A stretch of 53,875 bases of DNA from Lachnospiraceae bacterium (GCA_029063085.1 JAIDOW010000096.1:1-53875), one strand, 5' to 3'. Shown: positions 17,551 to 26,912, numbered from the stretch's first letter. A program made the numbers and translations. Notes: generated by a model from the letters alone, not told the origin.

Positions 17551-18237
17551 TTATTGAATTATTTGCAAAAAGTCTTCAACCTCTTTATTGAATGTAGCAT
17601 ATCTCTTATTTGCAATAAAGTGATTACCTTTAATAATAGATAATTTTGCATTAGGTATATTTTCCGCAATCTCTTTTGTATGGGATTCCTTGATCATATC
17701 ACTTCTTCCACAAATTACGAGCGTGGGGGCTGTTATTTTTGATAATTCATTTAGTTCAATATTCGGCTCATTAACCATTAAACCAAGCATTTCAGCATTC
17801 TTTTTTGCATCTGTCGATTTTGAAGCAAATCGTCTTGCTATTTTGTATCCTATTTCGATTGGAATTTGTGTCGCTCTTTTTACTCCTTTCGGATTCAGAT
17901 TTCCCCCGTTTAATATCAACGCCTTTACCCTATTGGGATATTTTATTGCAAATTTCATTGCTATATTTGCTCCGTCTGAAAATCCCAAAATAACTGCATT
18001 TGAAATTTCAAGACTTTCCATAAAATCGTATAAGTCACAGGAAAACTGCTCAATAGTAAAAGGTGCATTACCTCTTGGTGATTTACCGTGGCCTCGTGTA
18101 TCTAAAGCAATCACTCTGTATCTATCACTAAAATAATCTATTTGATTCTTGAAATATGAGCCATTCTCTCCGTTCCCGTGCAAAAGGATAAACGGCTCTT
18201 TATTTCCTTTTTCTTGATAATATAAGGCTATATCCAT
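17551..18237 (-). CDS. Alpha/beta hydrolase
   Basis: Predicted serine hydrolase of 228 aa. The oxyanion-hole motif HGNGENG is near residue 20, the nucleophile elbow GFSDGAN near 95, the catalytic Asp in VICGRSDMI near 175 and the His in GNHFIA near 208, so the triad looks complete. It has no signal peptide. The substrate is unknown; family members include esterases, lactonases and haloperoxidase-like enzymes. GAGGAAG stands before the ATG. It is a single gene in a region of remnants. About 150 nt separate it from the next gene upstream. Confidence 0.85.
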   Translation of the reverse strand: MDIALYYQEKGNKEPFILLHGNGENGSYFKNQIDYFSDRYRVIALDTRGHGKSPRGNAPFTIEQFSCDLYDFMESLEISNAVILGFSDGANIAMKFAIKYPNRVKALILNGGNLNPKGVKRATQIPIEIGYKIARRFASKSTDAKKNAEMLGLMVNEPNIELNELSKITAPTLVICGRSDMIKESHTKEIAENIPNAKLSIIKGNHFIANKRYATFNKEVEDFLQIIQ

Positions 18238-18387
18238 TTATTCTTCCTCACAATTTCAACTCTTTCTCTCTATGCAATATCATCAAATATATTCAAAAAT
18301 ACCTTGAATAGCATCAGATACATTCATCATTTCGGAAATTAGTAATCTGTCTGCTTTTTTATAACCACGAACAGATAAATCCAAATA

Positions 18388-18540
18388 CTATTTTATATTT
18401 CTTTTTTTACACGACTTGCAGCCTTCGCTTGTTCCGCCGCAGCCACAGCTACAGCTGCCTTCTTTTCCGCTTTTCCAGCGGTATCGAAGAACAAAGAAGA
18501 CTGCTGCTCCCAATAATGTTAAAACGATAAAATCTGCCAT
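18388..18540 (-). CDS. FeoB-associated Cys-rich membrane peptide
   Basis: A 50-aa protein with one membrane helix (ADFIVLTLLGAAVFFVLRY) and a C-terminal tail with six Cys in the order CSCGCGG...CKSCKK. This is the layout of the FeoB-associated Cys-rich family (PF12669-type), which normally sits beside feoA/feoB. No feo gene is present in the window. The ATG at 18540 gives the family length; the frame opens eleven codons earlier at 18573. GGGA is a weak ribosome site. Confidence 0.75.
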   Translation of the reverse strand: MADFIVLTLLGAAVFFVLRYRWKSGKEGSCSCGCGGTSEGCKSCKKRNIK

Positions 18541-18727
18541 AATTTTCCCATCTGCACAAACCGTACAATGCACTGCTTTTACAACAATATCCGGTGACTT
18601 ATTATAATCTTCTTCTAATGCTTTTATCCATTTGCCACTAATAGTATTTTACTACAAAGACCGACTGGTTAAAAGAAAATTTTTAATAATGCAATCTATA
18701 AAAATTTTCTTTTAATTATAATCAAAT

Positions 18728-19132
18728 CTACTCATTCTGCTCACTCACTGTAATCCTGCATTTCAGTGTTTTACTATAAATCTTAGCAGAAATTACAGTT
18801 TTTCCTGCTTTTTTAGCAGTTACCCTGCCATTCTTGTCAACTGTGGCAACACTCTTATCCTTACTGCTCAGCAAATGATTCGTGCTGGTGAAAGAATGGT
18901 ATCTGCCACCTATGCTTTTGAAGGAATAACTCTTCTTTTTCAATGACTTATTTTTCTCCACTGCCACAATGGCAGTCATCAGCTTCGTGGTACTGGCATT
19001 ATGGCATTTTTCTTTTGCATTTTTACTGTGTACTACCTTACCGCTGTCCATGTCCATGATGACTGCCCGTTTACCGCTTAAAGATAAGGATATCTTGGAT
19101 GTCTTTTCCAGAAATGTGCTGCTTTCACACAT
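18728..19132 (-). pseudogene. Fragment: D-Ala-D-Ala carboxypeptidase N-terminus joined to an Ig-like domain
   Basis: An open frame of 134 codons built from two unrelated pieces. The first (about 15-65) is the start of a DacA-type carboxypeptidase with AVIMDMDSGKVVHSKNA and the SxxK motif STTKLM. The second (about 85-130) is the end of a bacterial Ig-like (BIG_2) domain with SVATVDKNGRVTAKKAGK. The SxN and KTG motifs and the rest of the enzyme are missing, and there is no signal peptide. It looks like the scar of an internal deletion. Confidence 0.65.
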
Positions 19133-19183
19133 CCGTTTTATATTATGGCAGAAATCTAGGCTCCCAATAGTTTATGGAATCCG

Positions 19184-19264
19184 CTTTATTTAGATACCAG
19201 TATGGACTATTTAGCCGGTCTGACCGACCAAAAAGAAGCTTATCCCCGAAATAAGCATGATTAG
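19184..19264 (+). pseudogene. C-terminal remnant of an XRE-family regulator
   Basis: The plus strand encodes LDTSMDYLAGLTDQKEAYPR and then a stop. This closely resembles the C-terminal end of Xre/Cro-type helix-turn-helix regulators (TSxDYLLGLTD...YPR). The helix-turn-helix part is absent, and the sequence upstream is not a continuation. Confidence 0.6.
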
Positions 19265-19285
19265 TTTGAAAAACGTATTTTAAAA

Positions 19286-19315
19286 GGCGTATGAAACAGT
19301 TTCATTTCATACGCC
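19286..19315 (-). terminator. Terminator of the AAA/nuclease-like gene
   Basis: GGCGTATGAAA (19286-19296) pairs with TTTCATACGCC (19305-19315); on the minus strand CCTTTTAAAAT follows. It lies 5 nt after the stop codon of the 526-aa gene. Confidence 0.8.
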
Positions 19316-19320
19316 CTAAT

Positions 19321-20901
19321 TCAACGCTCCTTTTGCCTTTCCTCAATCACACATTCGTGCTTTCTTGTCTTCTTATCGTAATCAATCCCAACCAACAACA
19401 GGTTGCCCTGATATTCCTCTAAACTTTTACAATACTGCCGCTCCTTAATCTGGGAAATCGCTCCTTTTGCACTTTTGTTCCATTTGAGTTCCACCACAAT
19501 TGCCGGTTTATCCGGGAATTTCTTTCTTGGTAAAAATACCATATCGGCAAACCCCTTTCCTGCTGGAAATTCCCTATGCAATGTGTAGAAATTCCTTGCC
19601 GCATAAAGAGCAAGAGATATCGTATAACTCAATGCATTCTCATCATGATACTGGATATGGGATGTCTCAAAATGCGCCTGCTCGATTCCTTTCGCCACCT
19701 GCTCTGGCTGCATGTTCCAAACCGCCTGAAGGGTTCTGGCAGATACACGGAGTGCTTCGGACACTTCTCCCCAATCAGAAACAGATATCGCATTTACAAA
19801 TTCCCTCCGTATCTCATGATTTGGAATAAATACCGTCTTTTCATCAAAATGGTATCCGAGATATCCAAGATGAACCAGAAGCGTAAATACATCATCCTTG
19901 TTTGCGAAGGTTACCATATCATTGGAAAAGCTGTCTGTATTTACCGGAACACTTTCCCCCGATAACATAGCAATTACATCATCCCTTAAACCTTCAAAAT
20001 TCATGTCAATGTAAAGGCGCAGAGCCTCAAAAGTTTCAGTCTTATTCCAGTACACATCACAAACGCCGGACAAAACTGCCTCTACAACCGATTTGGGGCT
20101 GTATATAGCGCCAACACCATCAAACTGATAGCCATTATACCATTCCTTTAATTCTGCCATGTCACGGTGATATTTTATCGCAAGCTCCTGTACTTCTTTT
20201 TCTGTAAATCCCACAAAGGATGCCAGTTGTCTTGGATTGGTCATAGAAAACTCCGAAAACATATTAAGTGCTGAATGCGTGCCATATTTTTTTATCGGAA
20301 GAATACCTGTCATATAAGCCAGATGGATAAAGCCTTTATCTTTCAGCAAATCCCTCAAAAAATCAAGATATCCTTTCTGGGCTTTTTCATCCTTCTTATA
20401 TTCACGGAAAATGCAGTCCCATTCATCGATAACGATAATAAACGGGGTTTGTTCTGCTGTATAGATATCCTGCATACTCCGAACCAAATCTGCGTCATCA
20501 AAATAGTTGACGTCCGGATAGGCATTTTTTAAATCCCACAAAACCGATTTTCTCAGCAATGCGAGCATTTCTTCCATACTGCCCGTCCGGCTTAAAAATT
20601 CCTGCATATTTAGAAATATCATATTATACCGATTTAAGTGTGTAAGAAATGTTTTATCCTTAGCAATCTTTAATCCTTCAAACAACGCTTTTGAATCGCC
20701 TTTTCCATAATATGCTGCCAACATATCAGCCGTAACCGATTTGCCAAAACGCCTCGGGCGGCTTACGCAGATATACCCCTGTAATGTATTTAAGACATGA
20801 TTCATATAAGCAATCAGTTCCGTTTTATCCACATAGATTTCTGAATTTACCACTTTTGCAAATCTGCTATTATCCGGATTCAGATAAATTCCCATTTCCA
20901 T
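19321..20901 (-). CDS. AAA-ATPase-like / PD-(D/E)XK nuclease-like protein (DUF1703 type)
   Basis: Protein of 526 aa with an AAA-ATPase-like N-terminal domain and a PD-(D/E)XK-like C-terminal domain. The N-terminus shows VDKTELI and the P-loop variant SRPRRFGKSV, followed by a Walker B-like IIVIDEWDC. The C-terminus has FADMVFLP and, 13 residues later, VVELKWNKS, the Asp and Glu-x-Lys of the nuclease fold, then QIKERQY. Such proteins are abundant and often multicopy in gut Clostridia and Bacteroidales; their role is not established. No partner gene is adjacent. Start ATG 20901, with ATG 20895 as alternative. A terminator follows. Confidence 0.8.
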   Translation of the reverse strand: MEMGIYLNPDNSRFAKVVNSEIYVDKTELIAYMNHVLNTLQGYICVSRPRRFGKSVTADMLAAYYGKGDSKALFEGLKIAKDKTFLTHLNRYNMIFLNMQEFLSRTGSMEEMLALLRKSVLWDLKNAYPDVNYFDDADLVRSMQDIYTAEQTPFIIVIDEWDCIFREYKKDEKAQKGYLDFLRDLLKDKGFIHLAYMTGILPIKKYGTHSALNMFSEFSMTNPRQLASFVGFTEKEVQELAIKYHRDMAELKEWYNGYQFDGVGAIYSPKSVVEAVLSGVCDVYWNKTETFEALRLYIDMNFEGLRDDVIAMLSGESVPVNTDSFSNDMVTFANKDDVFTLLVHLGYLGYHFDEKTVFIPNHEIRREFVNAISVSDWGEVSEALRVSARTLQAVWNMQPEQVAKGIEQAHFETSHIQYHDENALSYTISLALYAARNFYTLHREFPAGKGFADMVFLPRKKFPDKPAIVVELKWNKSAKGAISQIKERQYCKSLEEYQGNLLLVGIDYDKKTRKHECVIEERQKER

Positions 20902-20985
20902 ACCGCCCTTTCTCTTCTACTGCTTTAATATTATAGCAAAAAGTTACCATTATGTCAGCAATCATACCGTTTTATTTCTTAACCT

Positions 20986-21246
20986 CTATTTCACATCCAG
21001 CATTGTCATCTTCTGTTCCTCAGTTTCTGCCAAAACCACCAGTGGAATACCTCCGTAAGCAATATATTCATTCCATCCATCGTAGTGATTTCCGTTATAT
21101 ATGGTCATAAACTCTGAGAAACTCAACGGATACATGTGAAACTCATCGCCTCTGCCGCCAAATTCCGTTACTATATCCCTTGAAAGAAACTTCGCATTAC
21201 TTCCGGTTACATATAAATCACAAGTTAGTTTATCCCTAAATTTCTT
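20986..21246 (-). pseudogene. Fragment of a DUF4143-type AAA ATPase
   Basis: The minus strand encodes about 87 codons including DLYVTGSNAKFLSRD, GRGDEFHMYPLSFSEFM and YGGIPLVV. These are the middle of the AAA_14/DUF4143 ATPase family. Both ends are missing: an in-frame stop precedes it and another ends it at 20986. It is a different family from the intact gene downstream. Confidence 0.75.
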
Positions 21247-21287
21247 CTAAAATATATATTAAAAATTTCAACATTTCAAGTTTTAAT

Positions 21288-21323
21288 AAAGATATTTCGG
21301 TTAGTTTTACCCGAAATATCTTT
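21288..21323. terminator. Bidirectional hairpin, probable terminator
   Basis: A perfect 13-bp stem (21288-21300 with 21311-21323) and a 10-nt loop; TTTTT overlaps its right end. It lies between the DUF4143 fragment and the mannan operon. The remaining bases between 20902 and 21460 hold the fragment above and nothing else I can support. Confidence 0.6.
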
Positions 21324-21448
21324 TTGAAAAGAATCTTATGGATTTTTCTTGTTTCCATTTATATTATTGTGTACGCCCTTAACTGCTTATTAATATCCCT
21401 GCCTGGATACATAATACGGATTACTGTCACTATCTCAGCCACTTTTTC

Positions 21449-21475
21449 TTTAGCAGATCATTACAATCTGCTAAA
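21449..21475 (-). terminator. Hairpin at the end of the GH113 gene
   Basis: A perfect 10-bp stem TTTAGCAGAT/ATCTGCTAAA with a 7-nt loop overlaps the GH113 stop codon. There is no U-run after it, so it may protect the 3' end or act with other factors. Confidence 0.5.
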
Positions 21476-22390
21476 GTGTTCCTTCACCACCTCCAATGCC
21501 TTCTTCCCATAAATTTCATATCCTTTATCGTTCTCTGCCTCCTGTTTTTCAAATAAAGTATCACTCCATGACCAGATTGCAAGACCCCCGACCCATGTGT
21601 TCTTTTCAACCTCTTCAAACATTGCCTGAAACCACTCTGCCTGGTCTGCCTGATCAGCCTCACCGGTCATATACCAGTCATTTGGTACTGACGAAGAACC
21701 CTCTACCGACATACATCCCATCTCTGCAAAAAAGAATGGTTTGTCAAATTTCTTTACTACCTTTTCAATTCTTTCCAGCTGACCCTTCCAATCATCTATC
21801 GGATAATAGCCGCTGGATGAAATCACATCTACACAGTCCCACCATTTCACATTATGTTCCTGATATTTGTCTGTATTATAAGACACCAGTCCCTTATATT
21901 CCTGCCGGATATCCGAAATCAGCTGCCTCCATTCTTCCTCCCTGCGCTCTGACATTACCATTTCACAGCCTGCGATAAAAATATCACAGTCCGTTTCCTG
22001 CGCCAGCTTTGCATAGTGAAGCTGAAATTTTGTATACGAAGCAAACCAGTTACACCATTTCGGTTCACAGGGCACGTCTTCATCAAAAAAATTAACATGT
22101 GCACGCCATGTTCCATCTTTACAGTTCACCGTAGGCTTAATACCCACCATCAGTCCCAATTCCTTGGCAAAACTAATCATACTGCATAATTCCTCATCCC
22201 CACAGGTAGCATCCGATTCAAAATCAATGGATTCCGAATGTGCCGTTTCCTGCCATCCCACAGGAGCAAAAATCACAGTATTACAGCCTGTCGTTTCCTG
22301 CATCACTTTCAGGCTTTGATAACTGCTCTCCTTCGCCAAAACACCCTTTTCACAAAACGGTGCAAATGTAAATCCCTTAATATATTTCAT
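21461..22390 (-). CDS. Intracellular GH113 beta-mannanase / mannosidase
   Basis: Glycoside hydrolase family 113, 309 aa, no signal peptide, so it acts on imported manno-oligosaccharides. The fold is a TIM barrel. The catalytic pair is Glu143 in AGCEMVMSE (acid/base) and Glu223 in FFFAEMGCMS (nucleophile), 80 residues apart as in the characterised Alicyclobacillus enzyme. The ATG at 22390 follows AAGGAAGGG; the ATG at 22411 has no ribosome site. It is the last gene of the main mannan operon, 82 nt after GH26, with a terminator-like hairpin in between. GH113 enzymes release mannose or mannobiose from short chains. Confidence 0.9.
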   Translation of the reverse strand: MKYIKGFTFAPFCEKGVLAKESSYQSLKVMQETTGCNTVIFAPVGWQETAHSESIDFESDATCGDEELCSMISFAKELGLMVGIKPTVNCKDGTWRAHVNFFDEDVPCEPKWCNWFASYTKFQLHYAKLAQETDCDIFIAGCEMVMSERREEEWRQLISDIRQEYKGLVSYNTDKYQEHNVKWWDCVDVISSSGYYPIDDWKGQLERIEKVVKKFDKPFFFAEMGCMSVEGSSSVPNDWYMTGEADQADQAEWFQAMFEEVEKNTWVGGLAIWSWSDTLFEKQEAENDKGYEIYGKKALEVVKEHFSRL

Positions 22391-22427
22391 ATGCTTTTCC
22401 CTTCCTTTCATATATTTAAGTTAAAAC

Positions 22428-22466
22428 AGGGGATATCACACTGTTTTTTGTTTGTTGATATCCCCT
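22428..22466 (-). terminator. Hairpin between GH26 and GH113
   Basis: A perfect 11-bp stem AGGGGATATCA/TGATATCCCCT with a 17-nt loop, followed on the minus strand by GTTTTAAC. It may partly terminate the transcript after GH26 or stabilise that end. Confidence 0.6.
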
Positions 22467-22472
22467 TTTGTT

Positions 22473-25400
22473 TTATTTCAATTTAATACTTCTGGTTCTT
22501 GAATAAGCACCATACACCTTTTTACCCGAAACACTCTTAAAGCTTCGAACCTTAAAATAATACTTTGTCTTCTTCTTTAATTTGGTTTTCGTATAACTTA
22601 CCGTTTTTCCTTTCTTGATGGTCTTAACCAGTTTATATTTTCCTTTACTTCCGGTTTTCATATAAATTTCATAGCCGGAAGCACCTGATACCTTTTTCCA
22701 TTTCAGGACTGCTTTATTAGTACCTTTTTTCTTCAGACTGCTAAAGCTGACCTTCTTTGGTGCAGTTGCCGTGGTAAGTAAAAATGTGGAATCTGCAATT
22801 TCGACCTTTTTGCCATCTGTAATCTGATATGCAGTTACCTTAAATTTGTATTCCGTTGCAGCTTTTAATTTCTTACCGCTTATTTTGCTAACCTTAGCGG
22901 TCGGCTTCGCCGTATCTGCAACTTTAACATATTTCTTTTTACTCTTGTCATAGATATATACATAATAACCGGCTGCTTTGTCATTTGCCTTCCAGCTTAA
23001 GGTTATATTGGATGTGGATGCCTTTGATGCCTCAATATCCGGTCCCTGTTCACCTGTAACAGGAGCTTGTGTTGTAGGAGGAATCTGCTCAGTCGGTGGA
23101 TTGGTTGTTCCTGGTCCAGGTGCCGGTTCCTGCGGTCCAGGTTTCTCTGGCTCTTCCGGTTTCGTACTATCCAATAAATCTTTTAACGGTTTATCACTGA
23201 TGATCAGACCGTTTGCATCCGTCTTCGCTAAATCCTCTTCACTGATCTTCACTGCTTTGATATCATCAAAATAAATCTTGCCTTCTACTGTATAATTTCC
23301 GCTTTCATCCTTATCACCTTTGTAGTTGCCCGGTACGGAATTACACCATATCTTAAAGCTCTTGATTCCGGATGGATCTACCGCTGTCGTTCCACCCTTT
23401 TTAATAAACTTACTAAACGGAATTGTAACATATTGTGCCTTATCTCCTTTTACAAAATCCGTCAGGTATGCTTCATAATCATCGTTCAGCTGAAGTACCA
23501 GCTTTTGTCCGTTACCGTCCGGTTTTACCCACATGGAAATCGCATTGTAATTGGAAAAATCCGTCTTATCTGCGTCCAATACACGTCCAAGACCACCGGT
23601 CCATACCTCAGACCCCTTGTAAGTAAGCTTATAATTAAATACACCGCTGTAATCACCCTGTACCTTATTCTCACTATCCAGAGTCATGGAAGAGCTACAG
23701 TTTGAAGCAGAATTGTGAGAACCGTATTTGCTCTGTAACAACCCGTTATTACCATAGTAATACTCAAAATCATCAAATACCGTCTGCGGCATTACATCTG
23801 CATCTTTATTAAAGTTGATAAATCTTGCCTGTCCCAGTTCCTGTCCATCTGCAATCAGCGTAACGATGCCTGTACTGGTCTCTCCAAGTGCTGCAAGAAT
23901 TTCCTTCGTTAATACTCCTGTGTAAATATTTCCCTGTGCCGAAGCAGAAACGGTGACAGCTTCTTTTCCTTCTGCTGTCTGAATCCTGAATTCAACCTTC
24001 TTTGCATTCTTAACAGATGCTTTCATCTCAAATGGTTCTTTTATCACCGCATAATTCTTCGGTGAAATCATATAACCTGTTATTTCTTCACTATATCCAC
24101 TTAACGTAACGCTATCTGCTTTGCTGACTGCTGCATCTGCCGCACCACTCTCGCCTGAAACATAGAAGTTGGTTCCGTTACCAAAAACAGATTTCTCATT
24201 GTTATAAGAAGATATAAATTCATTGATCATTTCCTGTCCCATTGTATCATTAAATTTATATGGGATGAAGAAATTCGCACTGTCAAAGTTTGCCCATAAC
24301 AGGAAATACGGAATGCCATGGGAAGAAGCGGTATTTACCAATTTATTATACCAGTCTTTTCCTGTAGTCGGATTACCGGTTACCATCAGGCTGTCCTTGC
24401 CTGCCCCGGTAATTCGGATGCCGCTTTCTGCAATAGCCGGAATTTTTCCTTTTTCTTCCGCCAGTCCTGCCACTATATCACAGCTTCCTGCCAATGCCTC
24501 AAAAAATACATCTCCTGTATACACATCTGCATCTGCATAATCATCATAATAATCAAAGCCTAATACATCCACATAAGCATCTCCCGGATAACGCTCCAGA
24601 TATTCTGCCTCACTGGATATAGGTCCGTTTGGAGAATATACATACAGGAAATTATGCACGCCTTTTTCCTCTAAATAATTGACCATATATCTCCAGATTG
24701 CCTGATAAGACTCCACACTGGTAGAAGTCCCCCACCAGAACCAGCCACCGCTGTTTTCATGGAATGGACGGAACAATACCGGAATTCCTTTTTCCTGCAA
24801 TGCTAACGCATAATCAGCTATGATATCCAGATATGCATTATACTGGGGATTATATTCTCCGCCTTCTAAAATGTAATCTGCACAAGGTGTTAAATCTTTT
24901 GACTCTGAAAAATCACATTTTGTAAAATCATACGGGTACTTCTCATCTCCCGTTTCCGTAATCTTCTTATTGGTAAAATTCGGCATATGACAGGACAAAC
25001 TGACGATAGACCCACCATTGTATGCTTTTACCGAAGCTGCTATGGAAGCATCCAGTGCATCCTGTCTGGTAGTCTGACTAGTCTCTATTCCTGCAAGTGC
25101 CAGAGTATCAATACCAAACAGTCCTGCCTCCGAACCGGTAACATCTTTAACATCAGAGGTCACACCATTATCCCTTACTGAACGGAATGTGGAATTCTGG
25201 TGACCAAACAACACCTGACCACTGTTTTGCAGTCCCATCAAATATGCAGCTAACGCCTTTGCCTCATCTGTTGCATTTCCATCCACCAGCTTCACATTCG
25301 CTGCCATTCCTGTTAAATCTGCCTTGTCTACTGTCTCTTTTACTTTTTCTGTTATGGCAACATAGTCCTCAGATGCATCCAGCTGCCCTAACTTTACATC

Positions 25401-26894
25401 ATCGATATAAACACATTCTAAATCTGCATATGGTCCCACAATACCAATAGTAAGGTTATCAACCTCTAAATCTTTCGGTGTAAATTCTCCTCTGATCGTT
25501 ACTGTTGACCAGCCATTCCCCAAATCCTTCACTGTCTTTGTCCTGAAGGAGCCTTCTCCGTTCAATACCTCCGTCTTTCCCGTAGTATCGCTCATAAAAA
25601 ATTTGGTTCTTACAGTTTCCATGGAAGACGGGTAACGCAGGGTAATAGTAACCAGATTATAATTTGCCACGCTGACCGGAGTAAATGTTCCTTTTATCTT
25701 TGCTTCACTCCAGCCTGAAGCAGTATCCTGCGAATAATCTACTATCATCTTAAGACTCTGTGACTCTTCATCCCATTCAGCCTCTGCTGCCTCTTCCTTC
25801 TTTTCCGATGCAGCATTTCCATGGGAATAATCGTAACCTGCTTCTCCTGCCCAGCCTTCAATACCTGTGGCAAAATCTGCCAATACTGTCGGCTCCTGCG
25901 GTGTCAGGACTGGATCGTCTGCTTTTTTGGTAAAAGACAGATCTGATATGGCCACCGATCCGGAAAATCCTGTTCCTACACCCTGTATCAGCAATGAATG
26001 GAACGTATCAATTCCTGTTTCTACAGTCATCTTAACCTTAGTACTGTAAGTACCGTCTTCGTTTTCTGTAAAGTCAGCAGGCGCAAACATTGGCCATCCC
26101 AGTTTCTCTACAGTATCCCAATTATCGGCTTCCTGAAATAGAACTGCCTGTAATTTAATATAATCCGTTTCTTTCATTGTGGCATAAGCAGTCGCACTCA
26201 TTGTCATAACGAAACTCATATCCGTGCCTGCCTCAACCTTTTCATTGTTGCCGTCAAAGGTTGCTCTTAATGTATTGTCCCACGTATCCCAGTCCTCGGC
26301 ATCTCCAAAAGTTACCTCATTTGTTATGGTTCCTTCAGCCGTCCAGCTTTCATTTGGATCCTTCAGCTCAACATCAGTAATGTCAATATCACCGTCAAAA
26401 AAGGTTCCCACTACATCAATTAACAGGGAATGGAATATTTCTATTTCTTCTGTCACTTCAAATTCAACTGAAGTTGTCCACGTTCCATCCTCGTTCTGTG
26501 TAAAATCTTTTTGATAAAACATAGGCCATCCCAGTTTTAATACGGTATCTTCATTCCAAGCCTCTTCCTGCTGAATAACTGCCTGTACCTTTAAATACCC
26601 CTCTTCCAGAGATTGGTATTCTTCGTCACTTATGGTCATTTTGTATGTAAGCTGAGTTCCTTTTGCCAGCTGTTTTTTTGTACCGGCATAGCTTACACTT
26701 GCTTTTGTTTCTGCTGAATCCCAGCTTTCTTCTTCTCCACAGACTATAGAATTTGTTGTCTGCTTCTCTCCTGCCTGCCATATTGCGGCTGACACCTGTG
26801 GAATTCCACCATACAAGCCTGTGCCTGATGTTGACAGTGCAACAGCCAGTGCCAGTCCTGTGGCAAAACACCTCACTCTTGTTTTCTTTCTCAT
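22473..26894 (-). CDS. Secreted multi-modular GH26 endo-beta-1,4-mannanase
   Basis: Large extracellular mannanase of 1473 aa that should start mannan breakdown at the cell surface. Signal peptide 1-37. Two related modules of unknown family lie at about 48-178 and 191-322, sharing KLGWPMF and FHSLLI. A CBM27-like beta-sandwich follows at about 335-505. The GH26 barrel at about 540-910 has the acid/base Glu713 in RPFHENSGGW and the nucleophile Glu823 in IPAIAESGIR. Next come an Ig-like segment (about 935-1030), a CBM23-like module (about 1035-1205), a Pro/Thr/Glu linker and two Lys-rich fibronectin-III-like domains (about 1270-1473). There is no LPXTG, so the basic tail may hold it to the wall. 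AAGGAGG precedes the ATG. The R. intestinalis GH26 mannanase also pairs CBM27 and CBM23; the two N-terminal modules are extra. Confidence 0.93.
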   Translation of the reverse strand: MRKKTRVRCFATGLALAVALSTSGTGLYGGIPQVSAAIWQAGEKQTTNSIVCGEEESWDSAETKASVSYAGTKKQLAKGTQLTYKMTISDEEYQSLEEGYLKVQAVIQQEEAWNEDTVLKLGWPMFYQKDFTQNEDGTWTTSVEFEVTEEIEIFHSLLIDVVGTFFDGDIDITDVELKDPNESWTAEGTITNEVTFGDAEDWDTWDNTLRATFDGNNEKVEAGTDMSFVMTMSATAYATMKETDYIKLQAVLFQEADNWDTVEKLGWPMFAPADFTENEDGTYSTKVKMTVETGIDTFHSLLIQGVGTGFSGSVAISDLSFTKKADDPVLTPQEPTVLADFATGIEGWAGEAGYDYSHGNAASEKKEEAAEAEWDEESQSLKMIVDYSQDTASGWSEAKIKGTFTPVSVANYNLVTITLRYPSSMETVRTKFFMSDTTGKTEVLNGEGSFRTKTVKDLGNGWSTVTIRGEFTPKDLEVDNLTIGIVGPYADLECVYIDDVKLGQLDASEDYVAITEKVKETVDKADLTGMAANVKLVDGNATDEAKALAAYLMGLQNSGQVLFGHQNSTFRSVRDNGVTSDVKDVTGSEAGLFGIDTLALAGIETSQTTRQDALDASIAASVKAYNGGSIVSLSCHMPNFTNKKITETGDEKYPYDFTKCDFSESKDLTPCADYILEGGEYNPQYNAYLDIIADYALALQEKGIPVLFRPFHENSGGWFWWGTSTSVESYQAIWRYMVNYLEEKGVHNFLYVYSPNGPISSEAEYLERYPGDAYVDVLGFDYYDDYADADVYTGDVFFEALAGSCDIVAGLAEEKGKIPAIAESGIRITGAGKDSLMVTGNPTTGKDWYNKLVNTASSHGIPYFLLWANFDSANFFIPYKFNDTMGQEMINEFISSYNNEKSVFGNGTNFYVSGESGAADAAVSKADSVTLSGYSEEITGYMISPKNYAVIKEPFEMKASVKNAKKVEFRIQTAEGKEAVTVSASAQGNIYTGVLTKEILAALGETSTGIVTLIADGQELGQARFINFNKDADVMPQTVFDDFEYYYGNNGLLQSKYGSHNSASNCSSSMTLDSENKVQGDYSGVFNYKLTYKGSEVWTGGLGRVLDADKTDFSNYNAISMWVKPDGNGQKLVLQLNDDYEAYLTDFVKGDKAQYVTIPFSKFIKKGGTTAVDPSGIKSFKIWCNSVPGNYKGDKDESGNYTVEGKIYFDDIKAVKISEEDLAKTDANGLIISDKPLKDLLDSTKPEEPEKPGPQEPAPGPGTTNPPTEQIPPTTQAPVTGEQGPDIEASKASTSNITLSWKANDKAAGYYVYIYDKSKKKYVKVADTAKPTAKVSKISGKKLKAATEYKFKVTAYQITDGKKVEIADSTFLLTTATAPKKVSFSSLKKKGTNKAVLKWKKVSGASGYEIYMKTGSKGKYKLVKTIKKGKTVSYTKTKLKKKTKYYFKVRSFKSVSGKKVYGAYSRTRSIKLK

Positions 26895-26912
26895 ACGCTA
26901 TCCTCCTTTTTT

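Noticed and set aside
18250-18380. Minus-strand reading LDLSVRGYKKADRLLISEMM, possibly a gene tail
   Set aside because: No start, only about 35 codons, and no confident family; could be a remnant but is not supportable.
21324-21512. A 62-codon plus-strand frame with a hydrophobic start
   Set aside because: TTG start, no ribosome site, runs antisense into the GH113 gene end.
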